NCBI GenBank assembly: GCA_009761415.1
Contig: QUOL01000006.1
Coordinates: 1,550,001 to 1,614,000, forward strand
From: Sarcomyxa edulis
Lineage: Eukaryota; Basidiomycota; Agaricomycetes; Agaricales; Mycenaceae
Direction of reading: 5' to 3'
Length of the DNA stretch: 64,000 nt
This document shows positions 25,309-37,084 of this stretch, piece after piece. Both the position numbers and the translations under genes were made by a program. The notes under the pieces were generated by a model that did not search any database, had not been told where the DNA came from, and saw only the letters and a list, made by a program, of their open reading frames with translations. Within the stretch, counting starts at the first letter, position 1; each line of letters starts with the position of its first letter.

Positions 25309-25567
25309 TGCACTTTGTATCTTGTATGTACAGTCCTTGACGTCGAGGGACCTATGTAGGACGTCCTTGGCCTTTTTCTGGATTTGAAATTCAAGTACCC
25401 CTGATCGAACTTCAGCACGTCACTCTCCGAGTCAGTACCCTTCAGTACCTAGTTCTCAAAGAGCATGTCTAGACGTGTGTGTGGCGCTTCCTGACCTGCA
25501 TTCCAGACATTATGCTACTCAACCTAGTGGATCGATTAATGCACTAGATGCCAAACTCGAAAGCTGT

Positions 25568-27223
25568 TCAATCATCATCACCGTCCGACTCTGGGTCGGA
25601 CAACCCTTCCCAAGGGGAGTCGAGTATTCTTGGGACTGTCAAGTCACGGACATATATCTCGAGACCCGCTTCGCGCAGTGGTAGGAGCTCATAAAGGAAA
25701 TCTATCTCTGGATCGCGATACAAGCTCACCTCGACACGCCTGAGCTTCGCGATCCCTTCGTGCTCAAACTCGGCCCTTGCCTCAACGAGTATCAAGAGGG
25801 CTTCATCTGTGAACAGGCTACAATGCTTGAGCACGAGAACCTCGAGATTAGGACAAAGACAATCCCAATCTTGTGTCGGAGTGAGAAAGCGAAGGAAGGC
25901 GTCATCGATGATTGGGGTTGGAGACGCGGACATCGTTGGTGGTTCTGCATCTGTGAGTTGTAACCGAATCAAAGATGGTGTATGATGTAGAGATTCCAGT
26001 ATAGCTTCTTCCGTTAGAGATTTGGTGGAAAGAGCGAGCGTGGTAAGGACAGACGACGGATTCTGGATTAGTGTAATAAATGGAGGGTGCTCATACATAT
26101 CGCGTATGAACCAGTTCACGATAGTCCCAATTTCGAGTTCGCGCAACACAGGAGCGACCATATCAGTCAAGAGGCAGTCAAGATAGGTGATGGAACCTCC
26201 GACTTCGAACAATCGCATTGTTTGTAAATTGGGCAGCACGATTGGCGTCAGAGGGGCGTGCGCAGGGTCGTTCTCATCCGGTAGTAATGGATAGAAAGTA
26301 CAGCTGATTAGTTTTGAGCACTGTGCCAATATGCTGATCGTTTCGTTGATGTTGAAACAGTAGTCTATTTCGGCACCCTGGGGCAAACTGAAATCCAGAA
26401 CAGTGAACTGACCCCAACAAAGCGCGACATCGCGAAGCGTGTTATGAAAACTGACTAGTGAGAGACTTTGTAGACGCGATGTCTTCAACATGTCGAACTC
26501 CTTCCAGATCTCCATCCGCAAAAGTCCGGTCCGGTCGAGATCTTTGATGTGGATGTCAATCGCCTCGAGCAACGGAACATCGTCAGGATGAAGTCTCGAG
26601 ACGATCTGCATGACTGACCACGGCGCGCGAAATACGATACGCTTCCATCTGTGAGAGAATGGGAGAAGGCATCTCACTAATCTCGAAGCCGTGTCATAAG
26701 GCATACCTTTGTCCACCTTGATTGACGAAAAGAACGATATCGATAGAGGCAAGCTCCCGGCTCGTGATAACCACATTTGTACGGATTCGATTTTCTGATA
26801 TAATACTGCTTCACCGTGTGAAGTCTGGTTTGGTACGACAACATGGAGGGACGACCATAGTTGTGCAGTCGTCAATGCGATATGACGCCAAGCGCTGCAG
26901 ATGCGACCCAGAAGAACAGGAGCTTCCGAAGAGTTCATGACTGGATTTCTATTCTCTGGCAAGCACGCGACGAAGATCTCTTGCACGAGTTCTGGCGGGA
27001 GTCGACGTGCGGGAGAGAGGAGGGCACGATGGGTATCGATGATCTCGCTCAACTCTTCCCGGTTTGCAAGGAGAATATCGTACCTGGCCTTGACGTGAGT
27101 GATCTCTTCATCTAAACGCAACAAATCGGTGATTGGCGTTGATATAAAGTCGCGGATGGCATCGCGATCTGGAGCATCGGGAACGTAATTCGTTCGGAGC
27201 AAATGGGCATAAGGCGAATCCAT
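25568..27223 (-). CDS. F-box-like / leucine-rich repeat protein
   Basis: Single-exon gene of 551 codons from a family greatly expanded in mushrooms, thought to act as substrate receptors of SCF ubiquitin ligases. The N-terminus 'MDSPYAHLLRTNYVPDAPDR' leads into a coiled-coil 'LDEEITHVKARYDILLANRE', then the F-box core 'HRALLSPARRLPPELVQEIF' and 'GRICSAWRHIALTTAQLWSS'. Irregular leucine-rich repeats follow ('LREIGTI'-like and 'CLCPNLEVLVLKHCSLFTDE'), with an acidic end 'DPESDGDDD'. The N-terminus closely matches the truncated gene at 63744 and the dead fragment near 38.6 kb, so they are paralogs. Confidence 0.9.
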   Translation of the reverse strand: MDSPYAHLLRTNYVPDAPDRDAIRDFISTPITDLLRLDEEITHVKARYDILLANREELSEIIDTHRALLSPARRLPPELVQEIFVACLPENRNPVMNSSEAPVLLGRICSAWRHIALTTAQLWSSLHVVVPNQTSHGEAVLYQKIESVQMWLSRAGSLPLSISFFSSIKVDKGMPYDTASRLVRCLLPFSHRWKRIVFRAPWSVMQIVSRLHPDDVPLLEAIDIHIKDLDRTGLLRMEIWKEFDMLKTSRLQSLSLVSFHNTLRDVALCWGQFTVLDFSLPQGAEIDYCFNINETISILAQCSKLISCTFYPLLPDENDPAHAPLTPIVLPNLQTMRLFEVGGSITYLDCLLTDMVAPVLRELEIGTIVNWFIRDMYEHPPFITLIQNPSSVLTTLALSTKSLTEEAILESLHHTPSLIRLQLTDAEPPTMSASPTPIIDDAFLRFLTPTQDWDCLCPNLEVLVLKHCSLFTDEALLILVEARAEFEHEGIAKLRRVEVSLYRDPEIDFLYELLPLREAGLEIYVRDLTVPRILDSPWEGLSDPESDGDDD

Positions 27224-28069
27224 GCGCTGACGCTGAGAGAGGTGTATTTATCAATAAGCGATGGATAGTCTGACTGTTTAAAAACATACCTGACTCTCAA
27301 ATGTCAAAGGCTCAAATTGGTCCACTGGCAAGTCGGGACAGATACAAGACAGATAAGCAACTTGAAGACAGAGTCCGCAGGTCATTGGACAACAGCGTAC
27401 AACATGATCACGTGGGTGCCATACAAGAAACTTGGAAGACCGGTGTCATTTGGGTGTCATCGGGAAAACATCCTCAAATGCGTTGACGAAGACTGCTCGT
27501 TGGTGCAGCTGGTGCAGGCTGATCTGTATCACAAAGATGCAATATGCCTAGACGTAGGTATAATGATTGTCTGCCTCAAGTCGCCCAGACAATTTGCTGT
27601 GGCCGTTGGCCCGGTGGCATGGCACGCAGATAATTTCCGCTTTCGGGGGAACAGATGAAATTACGAGACCTGCGTCGAGCAGTACCTGATATTGTGGGAT
27701 GATATCCATCGGTTGTGAAGCTCGAGGCAAAACCACAAATTGCAGTGTAGGGAACCGACAACTCATGTCATGTCCATGGGCACTACGAGAGCAAGGGCCA
27801 TTGGGCGGAACGCTAGCTGAAACCAGATTAGGTCAGACTGAAATAATCGTGGCATTGGAAAAAGGAAAGGGGAGCGAAAAGTCATATTGAACGTAGAGAC
27901 CAAAAAGACAAGGTATCAAAAACTACGAGACGGCTGAACACTCACAAGCGTGATCGTAACGTTGGGGAAAATCTGTCAAAGCTAGGAAAATTCGATCCCT
28001 GTCATACAGAACACGGTAGATATGATGTGTCAGGAGATTATTTAGAAGGGAAAGGGGGAAATGGGGTAT
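27224..28069. other. Intergenic region, about 0.85 kb
   Basis: Upstream of the F-box gene and downstream of the RRM gene. Short frames on both strands around 27317-27766 lack starts in good context and recognisable domains. No repeats or RNA genes seen. Confidence 0.45.
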
Positions 28070-29029
28070 TTAGACAGCAACCTTGGCTCCGGTCCAAGCC
28101 TCAGCGTCGTCAGCTTCTTCCTCATGTGAGGTGTTGACTGCCTTCTTGACAGTAATAGTGCTGCTGCCAACAGCCTTGCCATCGAGAGCATATATGGCTT
28201 TTTTTTGCTCCTCCTCGCTACCGACGTCAACGAAGCCGTAGACCTTGCTCTTTCTGGGTTTTCCATAACTCCTGCGAACGATGCGGGCAGACACGACGTT
28301 GATTCCAGCTTCAGTGAAGAGGGCGCGGAGACCAGCATCGTCGATGCTGAATCCGAGGTTCGCGACGAATAGCATAGTCTTGGAAGGCTCGTCTGCTGGG
28401 TCTTCACTGGCACCGGCGGAACGGGGCGTGCGGGGTGCTCTGGGCGTACGGACGCGAGGGGTCTTCTTGGGAGCATCGGCGGCTGCTCTCTCGGCTGGTG
28501 CAGCTAATGTGACAAGAGCGTCAGTTTCGCCCTCAGTCTTTTTAGATCGGCTGGACTTTTTCTTCTTCTTGGGCTTGGTAGCGTCGTCGGTACCAAAAGT
28601 GGCAATGGTACCTTCTGGTTTTTCGGCGTCGCCGTTAGCATCAACCTCTGATACCTCTCCTGGAACAGCTTTGTTGCCACGCCTGCCAAGACGTCTCTTA
28701 GTTCTCTTCTCCTTCTTTCCCTCGTTCCTTTGGTCTTTGGGTTTTGCGACCTCGACAGTGATCTCGCGGCCGTTGAGTTCTTTCTTGTGAAGGAGCTCGA
28801 CGGACCTTTCTGCAGCCTCTGGGCTAGATAAGGCAACGAATCCGTATCCCGCGGATCGGGTGCCTCGTAGAATGATGACAGAGGAGAGGATGTCGTTTGC
28901 TACAGGTTGAAAGAAAGCCTTTAGCCCTTCATTCGTAGTGGAGTGCCCGAGATTGCCAACGAAAACTTTGGAACCACTGGCAGTAGTTTCTTGTTCGACA
29001 GTCTCTTGCGCAGCGGGGGCGTCAGACAT
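28070..29029 (-). CDS. RNA-binding protein with two RRM domains
   Basis: Single-exon gene of 319 codons if started at MSDAPAAQETVEQETTASGS (28-29 kb). The frame extends upstream, but the extension is not protein-like. RRM1 is 'SKVFVGNLGHSTTNEGLKAF' (RNP2) with RNP1-like 'SAGYGFVALSS'. RRM2 is 'TMLFVANLGFSIDDAGLRAL' with RNP1-like 'SKVYGFVDVGS'. Between them is a Lys/Arg-rich linker with poly-Lys ('KPKKKKKSSRSKK') and 'TPRVRTPRAPRTPRSAGA', likely nuclear or nucleolar. The C-terminus is acidic and ends TGAKVAV. The architecture resembles fungal Rnp24-like nuclear RRM proteins. The RNA target is unknown. Confidence 0.88.
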   Translation of the reverse strand: MSDAPAAQETVEQETTASGSKVFVGNLGHSTTNEGLKAFFQPVANDILSSVIILRGTRSAGYGFVALSSPEAAERSVELLHKKELNGREITVEVAKPKDQRNEGKKEKRTKRRLGRRGNKAVPGEVSEVDANGDAEKPEGTIATFGTDDATKPKKKKKSSRSKKTEGETDALVTLAAPAERAAADAPKKTPRVRTPRAPRTPRSAGASEDPADEPSKTMLFVANLGFSIDDAGLRALFTEAGINVVSARIVRRSYGKPRKSKVYGFVDVGSEEEQKKAIYALDGKAVGSSTITVKKAVNTSHEEEADDAEAWTGAKVAV

Positions 29030-29704
29030 GTTGAGCGTCAGCTTGGTGGTTTGTGGGTGAACGTGGTTGAACAGGGCCCTTGAACATTTTTCATGTCGAA
29101 GTCGTGTCGAGCTCGTGCCGACTGCGACTCCGAGAATTCCGGTGGCGCCAACCCAAGCAAATATTATTGACAGCATCTCCTCCTCGTCTTCTTCAAGTTC
29201 ACAATTTACACCATGTACGTAGCATAGTAGCTCTGAATTTAACGAGACCAGTCTGGATCTCGTATGCACTTTGTGTTACACAAAATTACAAACCATAAAT
29301 ATCTAGGGTGGGGAAGGAGGAGGGGGGATCATGCAGCGAGAGTCAAAAAAAAGAGGAAGGTAACATACGACGAACAACCCGGAAGAAAAGAAAAGAGGCC
29401 TGAGGTAGTCGGCAAAGGGGCAAGGACAAAGGCAAGAAACTGAGAATGTGGATGGAGATGATGGTGTATGATGGATGTATGAGCGAATTGGAAAAAAACG
29501 AAGTGGCCAAACTATAAGAATGAACGCGTACGCGAGTCGAACATCAAAAGACTTTGGAATGGCGGTCAGAAAGAAGATTGGAGGAAATTGCAAGGTGACA
29601 CATACATATGCATAGGAATTAGGAAACAATAAAGATGACGACCATGAAGAAAACCACTGGAGAGGGAGCAGACACTGAAAGAAGCGTCGAAGACACGTAC
29701 AGAC
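29030..29704. other. Intergenic region
   Basis: Holds the promoter of the RRM gene and the 3' flank of the next minus-strand gene. The minus-strand frames at 29303-29760 are pyrimidine-rich and not protein-like. Nothing else seen. Confidence 0.5.
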
Positions 29705-31951
29705 TCAAGCTCTGATCCTCCATCCATCTCCTTTGCGATTAACTCTCCCAACGCCACCAAAGCCTTCCCGAACTACCAGCCAAAGACCCGTGCTCGAGAC
29801 AACATCTTTGATCTCCTCCGCGGTCAGCATCAACCCGTGTCTCTCCCCGCTCTCTGATACAGGCGACAGTCCACCATTCCCCTCCCCATTGCCCATAGGC
29901 CGCAGTACGACCCCATTCGCCCCGATGATTCTCCTCTTTACAACCATTTTCTCGACATCTAGATCAGGGAGCGGGAAGGGGATCTTCAACATGGCGACCA
30001 CCTTTGGATGATGAGGCGTAGGACTCAGCGTCCCTACTTTGATGCGCTGGTCTTTCTCCTTCTCCTTCTCCTTCTCCGGTGGTGGCGTTCGTGCGGAAAG
30101 CATTCGTGGCGTGCTCGGCGGTGGGAGTCGTCTCATTCTTAACGTACAAGTCCAGGGCGTCTCCGAGTCTTCCGGATCGCTATCCTCCCCTTCGTCGTCC
30201 TTCGGCGTCGTATCAGGATGATCCTCGCTCGTGATAGTCGTACTGACGCTTCGATGCGAAATGGTACTCAACCGATTATTCGTCTTCCTCTCCTTATCCG
30301 CCTTCTCCTTCGGATCCCTCACTGGACTCGCACCATTGTTCAAAGACGTGTTCGATCTTTTCTCCACAAGCAAACTCGCCCGTCTACTCCCCTGCGCACT
30401 CCCCGGCACCTTCTTCGACTTCTTCTTCTTATCCGTCCTCCGTTTCCACTCGAACCGTACCTCCACGATACCAACGGGTGTATTGGGTGAGCCAATACCC
30501 AACCCAGCTAATCCGAGTCCCATCCCGCTACCATTACTCCCTCCACCTAGTTTCCCAATCATCCCGCCTAAAATCCCACCATCACCACCCTTCAGCCACC
30601 GGCGGACTATCCATACGTACATTGTTGGACGACCACGGGGTGGGAAGATGGGTGAGGAGAGTGTTGGTTGGATACCAAGTATAGGAGGACGAAGCATGTT
30701 TGATGCTGATGGGGATGAAGTGGAATTGGAAGTAGGAAGCCCTTCTATCATCTCGGGCGGGGGGGAGGTGTCTGATGAAATGGTAGACGCGCGTTTGGCT
30801 TGTTGTTTTGATATGGTCAGGTGGGGTGTTAGATGGGCTAAGTCGGCGTCTGGGACGGAAGGAGATCGGGTATGGGATGATGATGTTGTTGCGTCTTTCC
30901 TTTTGAACATCTTTCCGAATATATTTCGTTTGCTTCCGTTCGGAGTCGGGGTTCCTGATGGAGTTGCGGCGGGCATGGCAGGTGAGGTGTTTTCGACCTT
31001 GACAGTGGGTGTACGTAGGGAATTATGGTTCGAGTTTGAATTTGAGCCAGAGGAAATGGAGACATGAGAGGAAGCAGGCGTATCTGGGGTTGTTGGTCGA
31101 CTTCTAGACCGTCCTCCGTTCCCTGGTTGGAGTAAGCCACTGCCTGCGCTAGCGCTGCGGGTCGAGAAAGTACTAAGCGTTCCTGGAGCTGCGCGAGCAC
31201 TATCGATGCTAGCCCTCGGTGCGACACCGCCTACTGGTGCGATCCGACCGGTTGTAGAGCCCCAGACTTCTATAGGTTCGAGAACGGCCAAGTCAATGAG
31301 CTCGATACCTCGTTTCGTGAATTTTGCAATCTTGGCGTCGGTGCCGGCATCGACGATGACGTTCGTCATGACGTTGTGGGCCTGGAGATTGTACAGAGGA
31401 ATGATCATGCGTCGTCCACTGCCTGAGGAAGTGGAGACGGAGGAGAAGGACGTAACGGAGGAGTACATGGACGCCTCAGATCGGTTGGACGTAGTACGCG
31501 ACAAGGGGCTGTTTGAGGTCGGTGTTTGAGCTTCGCCACCTATATCAGATGTCGTTGGGGTCGTAGGCGATGTTCCAGGAGTGAAATCTAGCGACTGGCG
31601 GCTATTAGCAGAACCAGGTACGCCTGGGGCGCGTGTATTAGGAGGGACGAGTTGAACTTGGAGGTTTAGGGGATGGTTTGATTTCGCGGGGGGTGGGCGA
31701 ACAAATATGAAAGTCTGCGACACATTTTAGATGCAACTTTTGCGAGAGATAGAGAAACATGCCTCGTTTGCCGTCTTGTCTTTCTTTTTCTTGACGCCCA
31801 TGTCATCGACACCCATATCGGTGTGCCCTTCGTCGTCGGTTTGTTCGTCACGTTCGTCGCGTAGGTCCTTGTCTGTCTCGTTCTGGAAAGATTTCTGATG
31901 ATGATCCATCTGCAAAACCGAAGGTAAAAAGGACGTGAGAGAAGACAACAT
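29705..31951 (-). CDS. Large low-complexity fungal protein of unknown function
   Basis: Two exons. Exon 1 starts MLSSLTSFLPSVLQMDHHQK and is highly charged ('DEQTDDEGHTDMGVDD', 'KKKKDKTANE'). It joins in phase to 'TFIFVRPPPAKSNHPLNLQV' through intron 31715-31762 (48 bp), whose donor appears to be GC. The long second exon has Ser/Thr/Pro-rich stretches, a conserved-looking segment 'GRRMIIPLYNLQAHNVMTNV' with 'DAGTDAKIAKFTKRGIELID' and 'LAVLEPIEVWG', a Gly-rich patch, a KEKEKEKEK run from a hexanucleotide repeat at 30055-30077, and an ordered-looking C-terminus ending 'RVNRKGDGWRIRA'. The family is not recognised by name. The alternating conserved and disordered layout suggests a scaffold or signalling protein, which is inference only. 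Confidence 0.82.
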
Positions 31952-34195
31952 TGTCGAAAGTTGATTTTCCAAGTATCTTCAGTATACGTATGAGTGTTGG
32001 GGCGATTCGGATGAAAATTTTCCGAGCAGAACTAGGTGTATATGCAGTGGTTATAGTCAATTCGAACACCGAAAGAATTGAGAAGAAGTGGGCTGAGAAT
32101 GAGAGAATGATGAAAGAAGGAAGGAAAGAGCGTCAGGTCATATAAAGCTGAGTATGGCCGGCCAGTCAAAATAGGTGACGTGAGATCTCGCGTGGGAGCG
32201 CCATTTTAGCCGAATTTCGTTCTTTGTCTTCGAATCTCATCGCCGTCGGACCACCGTCGGCCAAGTATCTTGGAATGAAAATTCTAACAGGTATACTGGT
32301 ACTACGCAGATGAACGTCCTGACTGTGCTTTGATAGGTTGAACCATCAAAAAAAATCAACCTCCAGCATTCGAGTTTCGCGTAGATGCGCAGTGACACGG
32401 GAGCAGTAGGTATCTGGCTTGGCATGCTGTAGCATACTGCAACTCTGTTACTTTGTATGGTGAGTCGCACGTAGACCATTGCCTACCGTAACCGCAGCTA
32501 CCAGCTCTAATACGCGTCTGTTCTGCATCACTAGGTTCCATATCATCATGGTATCATGATTGTCCGATAGATTCGCAATGGAACTCTTTATGTTGGAGTA
32601 CGTCCGATATGCATCTCCAAAAAACCTAGGGTGAAATCCCTGTTTTCCCCGGAAGACATCCGATCTCCTATACGATACACATCTTTTTAGTCTCGCTCTT
32701 TTAACAGGACATAACGCATAGCCACCCTTGATCCGGATATCGAGCCGGACTAACGAAACAACAAACATCGATGATGCATGATATGTTGATTCGGCATAGG
32801 TGGTGCATTTATCCGTAACACGCTCAGAAACGCATCTCTAGACTTGGTCTCGATCCACTGCTTCGGGCCTTCAGCAATCCCACCGATGGGACACGCAAGT
32901 CTTTCCTCGTGGGCCTTGCACCCATCGTCCAGGCCCCTTTCTCTCGCTCAGCGTTTGTCTAGAATGTGACCTACCGGCGTACTTTCTATAAGGACACTTA
33001 CGTATGCACGGCCGGAGAACATCAGTTTGAGTCACGGGAGACACGAATAGGCCTTCTTCCGGGGTGGCGCCGATTGCATGAACTGGGAAATATCTTGTGG
33101 CCTCATGTCTGTTCACCGGGGATCATCAATACCACTGTGTTATCTCCTTGCATTGATGATAGCGTCAATCGCGAGTTGAGCCACTGTCCAGATACTCCGA
33201 ATGGCTACCTGGTACTCCAACCTATCCGCATTATTACACTAGCGCGAGCTTGGCGGAACGAGCTCTCAGAGAGAGCCTTCACCTCGCCTGTGGAGCCGAA
33301 ATACCTGGGTACGTGATCACTTGCTGCCTGAGACGCACTAGTGCTACAGTCGTTTTCTTATTCCATCAAGTTCGTGTTTCGAATGATACCTGGTGTCGTA
33401 CGAGTACGAGCGTCGTGACCCATGATGGAAACCGGGGCCTCAGTCCACTCCCTTCGTGGCAATAGAGACACAACCTAATGAGGTAAGGGACGGGGGACGC
33501 TCATGGGGTATGATGGACTTCTGACAATTTGAACCCCTCGCTTCGCATTTTAAGTCGACAAGACCCCTTCAGTTTACAGCTTACAGCTGTATGCTTATTG
33601 AATTCTGTTAAGCGACGTCTGCGGTGGAGTCGCTGAAGAACCTTGTACGTTGTTTTACTTTCAACCTCATGAGAGTGAGAGGGCCGACTCCGAGGACGGT
33701 TGTTTTGCCTTGGTTGGCAACAGGAGGATCAACCCGAGCGAGTCAGTGGCAGTGTCGAGACACGTGAAATGCAATGCCACTGACATCGATACTATCCGTA
33801 AACTTGTATTTATCGACTGTCAGAAGCGATACGACTCAATCCAACTCATCGAACTAGAGAGCGTGTCTATAGCCTCGAAATTCTCAATCGTGAATCTCGA
33901 TAATCAATGGTACCATTCGAGTAGACGATGCGACCAAGAGAAGAGACGCGGCCGATATACCACAAGAGATTTCTAATCCATCCTTATGAAAGTACACCCG
34001 AATTGCACAGTTTCCCTGGTCAAGACAATGCGAACGCGTCTCAAGATCAAGCGCGTTCTGATCACATGCACTTTATTTCGGCTCGATCCACGTGGTGACA
34101 GTGACGTGAATGTGACCCACTACTTTTTGTGACGCATTGCCTCACGGCTGCGTAACATTTTGGGCGGCGGTATATTCCTTTCCTTCACGACGACG
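31952..34195. other. Intergenic region, about 2.2 kb
   Basis: Divergent upstream region between the low-complexity protein gene and the palmitoyltransferase gene. Frames at 32448-32768 (-), 32966-33316 (+) and 33650-33976 (+) show no domains, no consistent splice sites and no homology I recognise. No repeats or RNA genes seen. Confidence 0.45.
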
Positions 34196-36843
34196 ATGAG
34201 CATGACGGACCCGACCGCAAAGTATAACTCCAACACAAAATCGGACCCATCGACCTCCCATGTTAACTCGGAATCTGCAACCGCCACGAATTTGACTTTC
34301 GCTCAGGCTTTGGAACAGACAGTTGATGAAGCCGAGGTATGTCCAGATGGCTCAGATATTCTTGTCTCTAGCGCTCAAATGTAGTATATAGACCAACGTT
34401 TTTGTAGCAGCACAAAGAGGTGACGTAGAACTACTCAGGCAACTCATAGAATCCGGAAAGGCGAAAGCGACAGACCGAGACGACCAGAACGTAACTCCTC
34501 TTCACTGGGCAGCCATCAACGCACAAGTAGCTGCATGTCGATACCTTTTGGAACAAGGAGCAGAAGTAGATGCTCTAGGTGGTGATCTTGTAGCAACGCC
34601 CATGCAATGGGCTGCTCGCAACGGCTACCTTTACATCATCCAGCTACTCATAGCCCACAATGCCGACCCTACTATTAGCGATTCACAAGGCTACAACTCC
34701 CTTCATCTCGTCACACATTCTTCCTCCATCATGCCTCTCTTGTATCTCCTCCACCAACCCATCAACGTCGATTCTAGAGATTCGCAGGGACACACGTCTT
34801 TGATGTGGGCGGCGTACCAAGGCGATGCCTTGTCTGTTGATCTGTTGCTGAAACACGGCGCAGACCCGAATACAAAGGACGAAGCTGGACTTTCACCGTT
34901 GCATTGGGCTGTGGTGAGAGGGAACCGAGTGAGTATCTGGAAATTAGTGGAGAAGGGCGCGGATATCACTGCGAAAGATGCAGAAGGGAGGACACCGAGA
35001 GATATGGCCGTCGAGCTGAAAAGTTTAGGTGCTTGGAAACGAGCACTCGAAGAAGGTGGGATGGATGAGTATGGTGTCAAGAAATCTAAGCCTTTGGGTG
35101 ATGTACGTGCATCTCTCAAAATCATAAGATATTGATATCTAATGCGATCTACAGCGTAATACCAAAATCGCAATATTCATGCTCCCGACGATATTCTTCT
35201 ATCTTATTTTCACGACGCTCACGATTCTACCGTGGTATACCGGCCTAATACTCGCGATGGCTGAATTCTTTGGCATGCACCATGTAAGCAACTTTCATTG
35301 CACCGCCCTCGTCACTTACATTTACTCCTCTAGATTGTAACACGAGTACTCCTCAATAAATCTACTTATACTGACAGCGTAAATCAAAGCCCATATTTTG
35401 CGGGTATTATCTGTGGATCCATGGTATGGGTCTTGTTTTGCTGGATTACACGTCTCGTCAACCGTAAGTCCTGCTTAACCGTTCGTTTTCCATATCGTGA
35501 CGCGTTTCTTTTCCAAGAAACGCAATCGCATGCATTTACGCATCTTTCGTTCGCTCTGAGCGTGGGTCTATGTGCCTACAATTTCTTCCGATCTATCATG
35601 TTGGATCCTGGAACGTGTCCAAAACCTGCAAATGATGCAGAACTCAAAGCAGTAAGTATTTCATGCATTGTTCGTCTTACCATATACGAACTCCTCCCAT
35701 AGGTGATCGAAGATCTTGCTTCAGAAGGACGTCTGAACGGACAGACCTTCTGCATACAATGTATGGTATGTATCCATCTTCGCACTCCATTTCGTGTCAT
35801 ATCTAACCGGATATTCCTTAGGCACGAAAGCCTCTCCGTTCTAAACACTGTCGCGTATGTGATAAATGTATCGCACGACATGATCAGTGGGTCTTCGAAA
35901 CCTATGTTTGTGGAATTCTTTATAAACTGAAACTCTTCATAATTAGCCATTGTCCCTGGATATGGAACTGTGTCGGAAGCAATAATCACCGTCAATTTGT
36001 TCTCTTTGTCACGACGCTAGTGACAGGTATTCTACTTTTCGACTATCTCACCTATGCTTGTACGTTCTTCGAGTTCACTCGTTTTTCCTTCTGAAACTAT
36101 AACCTTCCCCAGTCTTCTCCAGTATATCCGTCAACGTCAACCCCTCCGATGTTTCTCCTTCCTGTCCCCTTCCCAACGAACTATGTGCCATTACCGCCTA
36201 CGATACCTTCCTGGTCTCTGTCGCTGCATGGGCAACACTACAACTATCGTGGACCATCGTTCTCCTCATCTCCCAATTCTTACAAATAGCAAGACAAATG
36301 ACCACTCTCGAAGTATCTAACCTGGGTCGGTACGGATTTATGGGTGGTCGTGGTGGTGCCAGTCTGAATGGGCAAATGGGACACCGGCATCGGCACGGAT
36401 CCACCGCTTCTACTGATTCTGAGGATACGGCTTTGGTAGGAGGGGACTCTGCGGCTAGTTCTGCAAGACATCATCATGGTGGGGGCGGGTTCTTGATGAA
36501 CCTCCTAGGATTGGATCGGTTCACGAAGGGTAAAGCTGTGGATGGTCTCGCACGTTCGAGCTCGGCGACAAACCCGTTCGATTTAGGTGTGATTGGAAAT
36601 TGTAAAGACTTTTGGACGGCTGGGAGGGAGTTGGGAGTGGAGTATGAGAAGCTTTATGATGTCCCTTCTGAAGGATTCAAGGAGGCGAAGAGGATGCGGG
36701 CGAGGGATGACGATGATGACGACGGTAGCTCCAGACTAGGGAAACCAAGTGGGGCGAGGAAGACTTTGTTCATGGGTATGGGCTTCGGGCTGGGGAGGGC
36801 TGGGAGTAGTCGGGGAGGCTATGAACCTGTTAATCAGGTTTAA
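34196..36843 (+). CDS. AKR1: Ankyrin-repeat DHHC palmitoyltransferase (Akr1 type)
   Basis: Protein S-palmitoyltransferase of Golgi/early endosome membranes. The start chosen is [21 protein letters not shown] Ser/Thr-rich leader is followed by about six ankyrin repeats ('[20 protein letters not shown]', '[20 protein letters not shown]', '[20 protein letters not shown]', '[20 protein letters not shown]'). Membrane helices follow ('[20 protein letters not shown]', '[19 protein letters not shown]'), then the Cys-rich DHHC domain '[20 protein letters not shown]' and '[20 protein letters not shown]'. The DHHC tetrad is split by intron 35887-35946 between the two His codons and is intact after splicing. 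Two more helices precede a cytosolic tail with a '[16 protein letters not shown]' segment and FWTAGRE. Order and motifs match yeast Akr1. Confidence 0.95.
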
Positions 36844-37084
36844 AGTTGTTCAAGAGTTGTATTTTCCACATTCTTTTTATCGCTGATGGACGTTGTATCT
36901 AATGGCTTTGCTTTGCTTTCGTATTGGAACCCCGATACAAGATTGGTCAGGCACTTTGTTGTGACAAGCAGCTCAGTGACCGGCGGGCTCTTGCATTCAT
37001 TTCGTCGACTAACTATTGGCATAAAATTCAGTTATAGGTAAAGCTTCTCGTGTAGGTTATCTCAGCGTCGAATGTGTTGACAAT

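Noticed and set aside
27317..27766. Overlapping short frames on both strands
   Set aside because: No domain or splice support on either strand; likely chance.
30231..31067. 278-codon plus-strand frame
   Set aside because: Antisense shadow of the low-complexity gene at 29705-31951, whose frame is longer and better supported.
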